Of a DNA stretch of 64,000 nucleotides, positions 57,714-64,000 are shown in pieces. The notes below the pieces were generated by a model. That model had not been told where the DNA came from, searched no databases, and was given only the letters and a program-made list of their open reading frames with translations. The DNA is taken from NCBI RefSeq assembly GCF_014145335.1, contig NZ_JACIVI010000007.1:1-64000 (forward strand), written 5' to 3'. Source of the stretch: Aquariibacter albus (GTDB lineage Bacteria; Pseudomonadota; Gammaproteobacteria; Burkholderiales; Burkholderiaceae_C). Numbering within the stretch: position 1 is the first letter of the stretch; each line of letters starts with the position of its first letter. The translations under genes and the position numbers were made by a program.

Positions 57714-58997
57714 ATGCCCCAAGCATCTGTTTCCCTCCGTCCGGCGAGCGCACGCTGCGCCTTCGCCCTCTCGACGCTCAGCTTGGCCGTGCTGCTCGGC
57801 GCATGCGGGGGCGGTGGGGGCGGTGATCCGGCGGCCAGCACGCAGGGCTTCAGCAGCGGGCCGATCAGCGGCTTCGGGTCGATCATCGTCAACGGCATCC
57901 GCTACGAGGATGGCAGTGCGAGCGTGATCGACGACGAGGGCGACAGCGTCAGCCGCAGCAGCGATGACCCGCTTCAGCTCGGCGTGGTCGTCGAGGTCGT
58001 CGGCCGGGTGAACGATGACGGCATCAGCGGCACCGCCAGCCGCTTTGAAGTCCGCAGCGGCCTGAAGGGCCCGGTCGAGGCCAAGAACAGCCTGACCGAC
58101 ACCCTCACCGTGCTGGGCACGCCGGTGCGCGTGACGGCCACCACGATCTACCAGGGCGTGAGCGGCTTCGCGGGCCTGGTCGCAGGCAGCGATGGCCAAG
58201 TCGTCGAAGTGCATGGCCTGCCGGGTGCCGACGGCACGCTGGTGGCCACCCGGATCGAGCTGGAGTCCCCCAGCGTCTCGGCCTACGGCGGCGACTACCG
58301 GGTCCGTGGCAGCCTGAGCGGGCTGGCCGGCACGGCGCCGTCGCAGACCTTCCGGGTCGGTGCGGTCGACGTGAGGACCGATGCGCTCACCCGTCTCAAC
58401 GGAAGCCTGGTCGAGGGCGCCTTGGTGAGCGTGCGTCTGGCCAAGACGCCTGTCGCCGGCGTCTACACCGCCTCCCGCGTCCAGTTGAAGACGCGCGGCT
58501 TTGCACGCGACGACCGCTACGACCGGGCCGAGATCGAGGGCCTGGTCACCGCCTTCACCTCCATCAACAGCTTCGAGGTGAACGGCTATCCCGTCACCAC
58601 CTCGGACACCACGGTCTTCGAGGACGGCCGAAGCGGCGTCGTGCTCGGTGCCCGGGTCGACGTCGACGGCACCGTGGTCAACGGCGTGCTGCAGGCCCGC
58701 AAGGTCGAGCTCGACCGCTTCGACAGCGGCGAGTCCGGCGACGACCGGGACGGTGACGACCGGGACGACGCGCCCTTCGAGTTCAAGGGCGTGGCCAGTG
58801 CCGTCAGCGGCACCGCCAGCGCTGGAACCTTCGTGGTCCGCGGACAGTCCATCGACTACGACAGCCGCACCGTCTTCCGCGACGGCCTGAGTGCCGCCAG
58901 CTTCAGCGGGGTGAATGTCGAGGTCGATGCGGTCAGCGACAGCAGCAGTGGCGCCGGCACGCGCTTCCTGGCCGTCCGCATCGAGCGCAAGAACTGA
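57714..58997 (+). CDS. DUF5666-domain lipoprotein (second copy)
   Basis: 427 residues, ATG with GCAGGAG upstream. Lipobox LLGACGGGGGG. It shares with the 55325 product the SGPISGFGSIIVNGIRYEDG start, DPLQLGVVVEVVGRV, VSVRLAKTPVAG, EIEGLVTAFTSINSFEVNGY and an acidic DSGESGDDRDGDDRDD tract at the same relative place. The two are diverged paralogues arranged on opposite strands around the regulator gene. It is followed 60 bp later by a small lipoprotein gene. Confidence 0.9.
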   Translation: MPQASVSLRPASARCAFALSTLSLAVLLGACGGGGGGDPAASTQGFSSGPISGFGSIIVNGIRYEDGSASVIDDEGDSVSRSSDDPLQLGVVVEVVGRVNDDGISGTASRFEVRSGLKGPVEAKNSLTDTLTVLGTPVRVTATTIYQGVSGFAGLVAGSDGQVVEVHGLPGADGTLVATRIELESPSVSAYGGDYRVRGSLSGLAGTAPSQTFRVGAVDVRTDALTRLNGSLVEGALVSVRLAKTPVAGVYTASRVQLKTRGFARDDRYDRAEIEGLVTAFTSINSFEVNGYPVTTSDTTVFEDGRSGVVLGARVDVDGTVVNGVLQARKVELDRFDSGESGDDRDGDDRDDAPFEFKGVASAVSGTASAGTFVVRGQSIDYDSRTVFRDGLSAASFSGVNVEVDAVSDSSSGAGTRFLAVRIERKN

Positions 58998-59057
58998 GCT
59001 TCGGGCTCGGCCTGCCACCGCGGGCCGGGCTCGTCCGCATCCTCAAGGAGTCTTCCA

Positions 59058-59372
59058 GTGAATGCTTCCCACACTTTCGGCAGCCCGTCGATCCGCAGCT
59101 TGTTGTGCGCGCTGGCGGCGGTCACCGGCCTCGGCGGCTGCGCCTCCATGTCCGACCGCGACCGCAACACCGCTGTCGGGGCGGCCGTGGGGGCTGCGGC
59201 CGGCTCGGTGCTGACCGGCGGCAGCACCGCGGGCACGCTCGGCGGCGCGGTGATCGGCGGGGTCATCGGCAACAAGAGCGGCGACAAGGCCGACGGGGGC
59301 CGCGACGAGCGCAAGCGCTCCGGGTCCCGCAGCCGAGATGGCCGGCGCGACAAGGACCGCGATGACGACTGA
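59058..59372 (+). CDS. Small glycine-zipper lipoprotein
   Basis: 104 residues from a GTG at 59058, with AAGGAG 9 bases upstream. Signal peptide with lipobox GLGGCASM. A glycine-zipper segment (AVGAAVGAAAGSVLTGGSTA then GGAVIGGVIGN, about 39-71) could insert in a membrane as a hairpin. The last 30 residues are a highly charged Arg/Asp/Lys/Ser tail. Similar proteins are outer-membrane lipoproteins. Probably co-transcribed with the DUF5666 gene. Confidence 0.82.
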   Translation: MNASHTFGSPSIRSLLCALAAVTGLGGCASMSDRDRNTAVGAAVGAAAGSVLTGGSTAGTLGGAVIGGVIGNKSGDKADGGRDERKRSGSRSRDGRRDKDRDDD

Positions 59373-59374
59373 GA

Positions 59375-59391
59375 CCGGGCGTGCTGCCCGG
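59375..59391. terminator. Short hairpin between convergent genes
   Basis: CCGGGC (59375-59380), loop GTGCT, GCCCGG (59386-59391), directly after the lipoprotein stop and 5 bp from the stop of the converging oxygenase gene. No T-run follows. Confidence 0.45.
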
Positions 59392-59396
59392 CGTGT

Positions 59397-60392
59397 TCAG
59401 CCGCGCAGGGCCTGAGCCCAGCGCGCCGCGGTCGCCCGCAGCCGTTCGCCCAGCGTCGGCGGCGCAGAGGGCGCAGCCGGGGCCGCTTCATGCGCAGGCG
59501 CTGCGGCCGGGTCGGGCGGCAGGCCAAGACGCTGGCGGAACTCGGCTTCATCGATCGGGCGATTGCGGTTCTCCACAAAGCCCAGGCTGCGCCAGCCGGG
59601 GCGGCGCTCGGTCAGCTCGCGGGCCGACTGCTCGACGTAGAAGTCGCTCTCCGCCGCGATGATCTCGAAGCGCTCACCACAGGGGTGAAAGAAGATCGGC
59701 TGGGCCTCCTCGGGCACACAGATCACCTGCACCGCGATGCGCGACCTCTGGCTGCGGTTTGCCGGGGAGCCATGGATCACGCTGTCGTCAAAGACGTGTC
59801 CGTGGCCGGCACGGGCCGGCAGCGGCTTCATGTAGCGGGCGATCTGCGGTCGGAAACTATCGAAGTAAGACCGCACTGCGGGGCCCTCGACATGCGGCAG
59901 CAGCTTGTGGCTGCGTGGAACCACGTGCAGGGTGCCGTTCTCTTCATCGGCGTCGACCAGCGCACACCAGATCGTCACCGAAGTCTGGTCCAGCGGCAGC
60001 ACCGGCCAGTTCTGATGCGAAGGGAAGCTGCCATCGCCGGGCTGCTTGACATGGAAGTTGCTCGCGACAACACGGTGCCGATCCAGCAAGCGGTCGATCG
60101 CCGGCTGGAAATGTCGGACCAACATGGCGTGGGTGGCACGGCGGTAGTCGACATCGCGATCCAGCAGCGTGACGTGGTGGTTGAGCAGCCCGTCCCGGGC
60201 GGTCGGTGCAAAGCCGTCGGCTGGACGCAGGCTCTGCAGGTCGGCCAGCAGAGCAGCGACGGCCTCGGCGTCCAGGACGGGAACGGCCACCGACCCCTCG
60301 GCAACGAGCTCGGCCTGCAGGACGGGGTCACGGAGGGATGCGCGCATCAGGGCCTCGTTGGCGGTACAAGAAGGGATCGGGAGGAGCCGCAT
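59397..60392 (-). CDS. Phytanoyl-CoA dioxygenase (PhyH) family protein with altered metal motif
   Basis: 331 residues, ATG with a strong AAGGAGGAG site. The PhyH-like fold is shown by NFHVKQPGDGSFPSHQNWPV, SVTIWCALVDADEENGTLHV, VPRSHKLLPH and the distal FDDSVIHGSPANRSQRSRIA. The family's iron ligands are an HxD pair, a distal His and an Arg for 2-oxoglutarate. Here the first motif reads HQN, with Asn in place of the usual Asp, while the distal His and Arg are present. It may therefore bind iron differently or have lost dioxygenase activity. The C-terminal 60 residues are an Ala/Pro-rich tail. Monocistronic. Confidence 0.88.
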   Translation of the reverse strand: MRLLPIPSCTANEALMRASLRDPVLQAELVAEGSVAVPVLDAEAVAALLADLQSLRPADGFAPTARDGLLNHHVTLLDRDVDYRRATHAMLVRHFQPAIDRLLDRHRVVASNFHVKQPGDGSFPSHQNWPVLPLDQTSVTIWCALVDADEENGTLHVVPRSHKLLPHVEGPAVRSYFDSFRPQIARYMKPLPARAGHGHVFDDSVIHGSPANRSQRSRIAVQVICVPEEAQPIFFHPCGERFEIIAAESDFYVEQSARELTERRPGWRSLGFVENRNRPIDEAEFRQRLGLPPDPAAAPAHEAAPAAPSAPPTLGERLRATAARWAQALRG

Positions 60393-60542
60393 CGGACAGC
60401 TCCTCCTTACGGGGGAGTATCTGCCAGCCCTCGCTTTCAGGGCCGCTGGGCTTCCCTGGACCGCAGGGGCCGTCCATCCCAGGCCATCAGGCGACTCCCG
60501 GTGCCGAGGGGCCTGCTGCTGCCAGCCCGGAAGAAGATGTGC

Positions 60543-60548
60543 TATAGT
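60543..60548 (+). promoter_or_regulatory. -10 box of the tRNA-fMet promoter
   Basis: TATAGT (5/6 match) lies 12 bp before the mature tRNA 5' end, the right distance for a tRNA promoter. No good -35 is visible 17 bp upstream (TGCCAG). Confidence 0.5.
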
Positions 60549-60560
60549 GTTAGCTTCAGT

Positions 60561-60638
<78 letters not shown>

Positions 60639-60662
60639 ATTTTCCTTGGCCGCCAAGGATCC

Positions 60663-60695
60663 CGACAAAGCCCGCAATTGCGGGCTTTGTCGTTT
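60663..60695 (+). terminator. Strong intrinsic terminator after tRNA-fMet
   Basis: A perfect 13-bp stem, CGACAAAGCCCGC (60663-60675) and GCGGGCTTTGTCG (60680-60692), with AATT loop and TTT following. A weaker hairpin (TCCTTGGC / GCCAAGGA) lies between it and the tRNA. The rest of the gap up to 60949 holds no ORF I trust. Confidence 0.9.
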
Positions 60696-60857
60696 CCGGA
60701 GCCTTCCCGTCGATCCGCGGGCCTGTGCAGGATGCGGGGCCCGCCGACTCAAGGTACGCTCCGCCCGTCTCGGGTTGCGGCCGGGCAGATCGCTCGGCAG
60801 CTTCGACCCCAGCGGTCGCTTGTCCGCGACAGAAGACGAACAGGCGGGCGGCCTGCC

Positions 60858-60886
60858 AGCTCCGGACCGGGAGCTGCTCTAGCTCC
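60858..60886 (+). promoter_or_regulatory. Mutually exclusive hairpins in the leader of the phenol regulator
   Basis: AGCTCC (60858-60863), GGAGCT (60870-60875) and AGCTCC (60881-60886) can pair as first-second or second-third; the latter is followed by TTTC. They lie 63-91 bp before the regulator start. The geometry resembles a small attenuator, but stems are only 6-7 bp and it may be chance. Confidence 0.25.
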
Positions 60887-60948
60887 TTTCCGCCGTCATC
60901 ACGACAAGCGGCGTCCGCGCACGACGGCGACCGCCATGGAGACACCAC

Positions 60949-62610
60949 GTGGGCGATCTGCTGTCCCTGCTGCGCTTCAACGCCGGTTCGGGCCACATCT
61001 GGCTGGACGAGCAGCGCATGCTGCTGCTGCACACCCGGGCTTTGGCCGAACTGCGCAAGGAGCTGCTGGACTCGCTGGGCGTGCAGCGCGCCCGCGGTCT
61101 CCTGGTGCGCATGGGCTTCGCGTCCGGCCAGCGGGACGGCGAACTGGCGCTCAAGGAAATGCGTGCCGGCCTGCCCATCGAGCAGGCCTTCATGCTCGGT
61201 CCGCAGCTGCACACCATTGAAGGCGCGGTGCTGGTCGAGAAGGTCCACATGGAGCTGGACCTCAAGCGCAAGCACTTCTTCGGCGAGTTTCTCTGGACCA
61301 ATGCCTGGGAGTGCGATGCCCACGTCGCCGACTTCGGCTACGGCGACGACCCGCAGTGCTGGCAGCAGATCGGCTACGCCTCGGGCTACACGAGCGCCTT
61401 CCTCGGCCGTCTGGTCGTCTTCAAGGAGACCGAGTGCCGCAGCATGGGCGACAGCCGCTGCCGCATCATCGGTCAGGCCGCGGAGGACTGGAACGACGCC
61501 GAGTACGTCGAGTACTTCCAGCCGCAGCGCATCGGCGAGAAGCTGATCGACTTCAACATCGGCCTGGAGCACCTGCGCGCCGTGCAGCCGCGGCGCAGCT
61601 ACGACCACACCCTGGTCGGCGTGTCGCCGGGTTTCCGCCAGGCCTTCGACCTGCTGAAGCGCGCCGCCGGCAGTGCGATCACCGTGCTGCTGCTCGGCGA
61701 GACCGGGGTCGGCAAGGAAGTCTTCGCGCGCTGGCTGCACGAACAGGGGCCGCGCTCGGGCGGGCCCTTCATCGCGGTGAACTGCGCCGCCATTCCGGCC
61801 GAGCTGATCGAGGCCGAGCTCTTCGGCGTGGAGAAGGGGGCCTACACCGGCGCGCACAGCGCGCGGGCCGGACGCTTCGAGCGGGCGCATCACGGCACCC
61901 TCTTTCTGGACGAGGCTGGCGACCTGCCCGCGGCCACACAGGTCAAGCTGCTGCGGGTGCTGCAGACGGGCGAGATCGAACGGCTGGGCGGCGAGTCCCC
62001 GCTCAAGGTGGATGTGCGTATCGTCGCCGCGACCAACGTCAACCTGCAGCAGGCCATGGACGAGGGCCGCTTCCGCCGCGACCTCTTCTACCGCCTCAAC
62101 ACCTTCCCCATCACCATCCCGCCGCTGCGCGAACGCCAGGCCGACATCGCGCCGCTGGTGCAGCGCTTCATCGAGAAGTTCAGCGCCCTCTACGGCAAGA
62201 AGCTGCGCGGCCTGACCGACCGCGCCATGCGCGATGTGCTGGGCCACCCCTGGCCCGGCAACATCCGCGAGCTGGAGAACGTCATCGAGCGCGCCGTGCT
62301 GCTGGCGCCCGAGGGCGGGGCCATCGAGGTCTCGCACCTCTGGGGCTGCGGCGGCGGCCAGGTGCCGCAGGCCGAGAAGCAGATCGACGCCCGCGGCCAG
62401 CTGGGCAAGGACGGCGCGGGCGATCCCCTGGACCAGCTCTGCGAGCAGGTGCTGGCGCGCGAGGTGGACCTGGGCGCGCTGGAGCAGCGCCTGATGCAGA
62501 CCGCGATGCAGCGCGCCAAGGGCAACCTCTCGCAGGCCGCGCGCCTGCTGGGCATCACCCGGCCGCAGCTGGCCTACCGCCTCAAGAAGGAAGGCCTGCC
62601 GGCCGGCTGA
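60949..62610 (+). CDS. Phenol-responsive sigma-54 activator of the MopR/DmpR/PoxR type
   Basis: 553 residues from a GTG at 60949 with GGAG upstream. The N-terminal XylR_N/V4R sensor (1-195) keeps every residue that binds ligand and zinc in MopR, with a constant offset of 18. His88 and Trp116 match phenol-contacting His106 and Trp134; Cys137, Glu160, Cys163 and Cys171 match zinc ligands Cys155, Glu178, Cys181 and Cys189. The AAA+ domain has Walker A GETGVGKE (250-257), GAYTGA (297-302) and TLFLDEAGD. A Fis-type helix-turn-helix (NLSQAARLLGITRPQLAYRL) ends the chain. It should activate the sigma-54 promoter before the phenol hydroxylase genes on binding phenol. Confidence 0.96.
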   Translation: MGDLLSLLRFNAGSGHIWLDEQRMLLLHTRALAELRKELLDSLGVQRARGLLVRMGFASGQRDGELALKEMRAGLPIEQAFMLGPQLHTIEGAVLVEKVHMELDLKRKHFFGEFLWTNAWECDAHVADFGYGDDPQCWQQIGYASGYTSAFLGRLVVFKETECRSMGDSRCRIIGQAAEDWNDAEYVEYFQPQRIGEKLIDFNIGLEHLRAVQPRRSYDHTLVGVSPGFRQAFDLLKRAAGSAITVLLLGETGVGKEVFARWLHEQGPRSGGPFIAVNCAAIPAELIEAELFGVEKGAYTGAHSARAGRFERAHHGTLFLDEAGDLPAATQVKLLRVLQTGEIERLGGESPLKVDVRIVAATNVNLQQAMDEGRFRRDLFYRLNTFPITIPPLRERQADIAPLVQRFIEKFSALYGKKLRGLTDRAMRDVLGHPWPGNIRELENVIERAVLLAPEGGAIEVSHLWGCGGGQVPQAEKQIDARGQLGKDGAGDPLDQLCEQVLAREVDLGALEQRLMQTAMQRAKGNLSQAARLLGITRPQLAYRLKKEGLPAG

Positions 62611-62651
62611 GCGCCGGCGGCGGTCGGCCCGGCCCCGCTGCGGGCCGCCTG

Positions 62652-62675
62652 CGCGGGCGCCTTCGGGCGCCCGCG
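62652..62675 (+). terminator. TTCG-loop hairpin after the phenol regulator gene
   Basis: 10-bp stem CGCGGGCGCC / GGCGCCCGCG with a stable TTCG tetraloop, 42 bp after the regulator stop. There is no T-run, but it separates the regulator from the sigma-54 promoter downstream. Confidence 0.6.
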
Positions 62676-62793
62676 GCGCTTCACCATTTCATCAAGCTGC
62701 GGCGCAGCATGTGCTCGGCTCGTTATCCGGGACTTCCCGGGTTGGGCGGCTTGCCGCCGGGCGGCGGACCACAAATCAAGCACTTAGCCGCAC

Positions 62794-62808
62794 TGGCACG
62801 GCCGTTGC
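62794..62808 (+). promoter_or_regulatory. Sigma-54 (-24/-12) promoter of the phenol hydroxylase operon
   Basis: TGGCACGGCCGTTGC: the -24 GG (62795-62796) and -12 GC (62807-62808) are exactly 10 bp apart, and both elements match the consensus fully. It lies 53 bp before the dmpK-like start, with initiation expected near 62820. The activator encoded just upstream should bind at an upstream site within 62676-62790; I could not identify its repeats with confidence. Confidence 0.93.
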
Positions 62809-62861
62809 GCTAAAGAGGCTCTGCGGCCCGCCCCCCGGCCGCCGCTTGATGGATTGAACAA

Positions 62862-63140
62862 GTGAACGCCGCCCTCCCGCCCGAACGCTCCGCCTCGGCC
62901 GCCGCCCTGACCGGCCAGCGCTGCTATGTGCGCGTCACCGGCACGCGCGACAGCCGCTTCGTCGAGTTCGAGTTCGCCATCGGCGACCCCGAGCTGGCCG
63001 TGGAGCTGGTGCTGGACTTCGAGCAGTTCCGCCAGTTCTGCGCGACCCACGAGGTCACCCATCTGACGGCCGAGGAGGGCGCCCGCCTGGACTGGGAGCG
63101 CATGAAGTGGCGCTACGGCCAGCCCGGCCTGGACCACTGA
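62862..63140 (+). CDS. dmpK: Phenol hydroxylase assembly/accessory protein (DmpK-like)
   Basis: 92 residues from a GTG at 62862 with a weak ribosome-binding site. It matches the small first subunit of multicomponent phenol hydroxylases: RCYVRVTGTRDSRFVEFEFA, ELAVELVLDFEQFRQFCATH and RLDWERMKWRYGQPG. In DmpKLMNOP-type operons this protein is not part of the active enzyme but assists iron loading of the oxygenase. It follows the sigma-54 promoter and precedes the dmpL-like gene by 50 bp. Confidence 0.9.
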   Translation: MNAALPPERSASAAALTGQRCYVRVTGTRDSRFVEFEFAIGDPELAVELVLDFEQFRQFCATHEVTHLTAEEGARLDWERMKWRYGQPGLDH

Positions 63141-63190
63141 GCGCCAGCGGGCGCGGCTTCAACGAGAACGAGCACCGAGGAGACACGACC

Positions 63191-64000
63191 GTGCATGTCG
63201 AGATCAGGACCACCGACGTCCAGCCCATCCGCCAGACCTTCTCGCACATCGCCCGCCGGCTGGGCGAGGGCAAGCCGGCCTCGCGCTACCAGGAGGCCAC
63301 CCTGGACATGCAGCCGACGGCCAACTTCCACTACCTGCCGCTGTGGGAGCCCGAGCGCCAGATCTACGACCCCCGCCGCACGGCCCTGGTGATGGCCGAC
63401 TGGTATGCCTTCAAGGACCCGCGCCACTACTACTACGGCGTCTACACCATGGCGCGGGCCAAGCAGCAGGAGGGGGTCGACAAGCAGTTCGAGTTTGCGG
63501 AGAAGCGCCGGCTCTTCGACCCGCTCGACGAGTCCACCCGCGAACTGCTCGTCCAGGTGCTGGTGCCCCTGCGCCATGTCGAGTGGGGTGCGAACATGAA
63601 CAACACCTACTGCTGCGCCTATGGCTATGGCACCGCCCTGACCCAGGCCTGCACCTATGCGGCCATGGACCGTCTCGGCATCGCGCAGATGCTGTCGCGC
63701 ATCGGCCTGCTGCTCGACGGCAACCAGGGCAGCGCGCTCGACCAGGGCAAGGCCGCCTGGCTGGAGCATCCGGCCTGGCAGCCGCTGCGCCGGCAGGTCG
63801 AGAAGCTCTTCGTCACCCGGGACTGGTTCGAGCTCTTCCTCGCGCAGAACCTGGTGATGGATGGCCTGATGTATCCGCTGGTCTACCGCCAGATCGTCGA
63901 GGCGCTCAGCCCGCGCAGCGGCCATGCCCTGGCCCTGCTGACCGAGTTCATGAGCGACTGGTCGGCCGAGCAGCAGCGCTGGGTCGATGCGACGGTCAAG
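63191..64000 (+). CDS. dmpL: Phenol hydroxylase oxygenase beta subunit (DmpL-like), 3' end cut by window
   Basis: 270 codons of an expected roughly 330, open to the right edge, from a GTG at 63191 with GAGGAG 8 bases upstream. Family traits: FSHIARRLGEGKPASRYQEA, HYLPLWEPERQIYDPRRTAL, DWYAFKDPRHYYYGVYTMAR, VEWGANMNNTYCCAYGYG and LFLAQNLVMDGLMYPLVY. This is the beta component of the (alpha-beta-gamma)2 diiron hydroxylase that converts phenol to catechol. The diiron alpha subunit and reductase should lie beyond the window. Confidence 0.95.
   Translation, partial: MHVEIRTTDVQPIRQTFSHIARRLGEGKPASRYQEATLDMQPTANFHYLPLWEPERQIYDPRRTALVMADWYAFKDPRHYYYGVYTMARAKQQEGVDKQFEFAEKRRLFDPLDESTRELLVQVLVPLRHVEWGANMNNTYCCAYGYGTALTQACTYAAMDRLGIAQMLSRIGLLLDGNQGSALDQGKAAWLEHPAWQPLRRQVEKLFVTRDWFELFLAQNLVMDGLMYPLVYRQIVEALSPRSGHALALLTEFMSDWSAEQQRWVDATVK

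Overview
The window is GC-rich throughout, with tightly packed genes, strong third-position GC and CTG/GCC/CAG-dominated codons. A multicomponent phenol hydroxylase, DUF6502/DUF5666 genes and a Burkholderiales-style type VI secretion system (T6SS) point to a betaproteobacterium of the order Burkholderiales, perhaps near the Leptothrix/Rubrivivax/Methylibium group. The genus is an inference. The sequence looks chromosomal: there is a tRNA gene, and I saw no transposase, integrase, replication gene or CRISPR array.

Region 1 (1-7472, minus strand) is a two-partner secretion operon: a small OmpA-domain protein, then an FhaC/ShlB-type outer-membrane transporter (TpsB), then a giant filamentous-haemagglutinin-type exoprotein (TpsA). 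TpsA runs off the left edge and carries at least twelve 75-residue repeats. A membrane-anchored protein with an HELSH zinc-protease motif follows (7655-8773, minus).

Region 2 (9037 to about 54358) is a very large T6SS locus. The left half runs tssA-tssB-tssC-hcp, two more Hcp-like genes, a zinc-ribbon gene, then tagJ-tssE-tssF-tssG-clpV-vgrG, a DUF4123 adaptor and two unknown genes. An Ala-rich gene on the opposite strand separates this from the right half: FHA protein, PP2C phosphatase, PAAR-like tip, tssK, tssL (OmpA fusion), tssM, tagF and a TssB-TssC fusion paralogue. A pentameric ligand-gated ion channel homologue lies antisense between the sheath paralogue and the Ser/Thr kinase ppkA. 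Three large, mostly helical genes of unknown family (543, 1161 and 1054 aa) follow, then a histidine kinase and an NtrC-type response regulator. The kinase, TssL and the FHA protein share a DRTVI(K/R)P-like threonine motif, which suggests a phospho-threonine switch. No tssJ was found.

Region 3 (54450-60392) holds a small exported protein and two DUF5666 lipoproteins on either side of a DUF6502 gene. A perfect inverted repeat lies in the divergent promoter region. A glycine-zipper lipoprotein and a PhyH-type oxygenase follow.

Region 4 (60561-64000) starts with an initiator tRNA-Met and a strong terminator. It continues with a MopR/DmpR-type phenol-sensing sigma-54 activator, a textbook -24/-12 promoter, and the start of a phenol hydroxylase operon (dmpK-like, then a dmpL-like gene cut by the right edge). 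The expected logic is that phenol binds the regulator, which activates sigma-54 RNA polymerase at the promoter at 62794 to express phenol hydroxylase.
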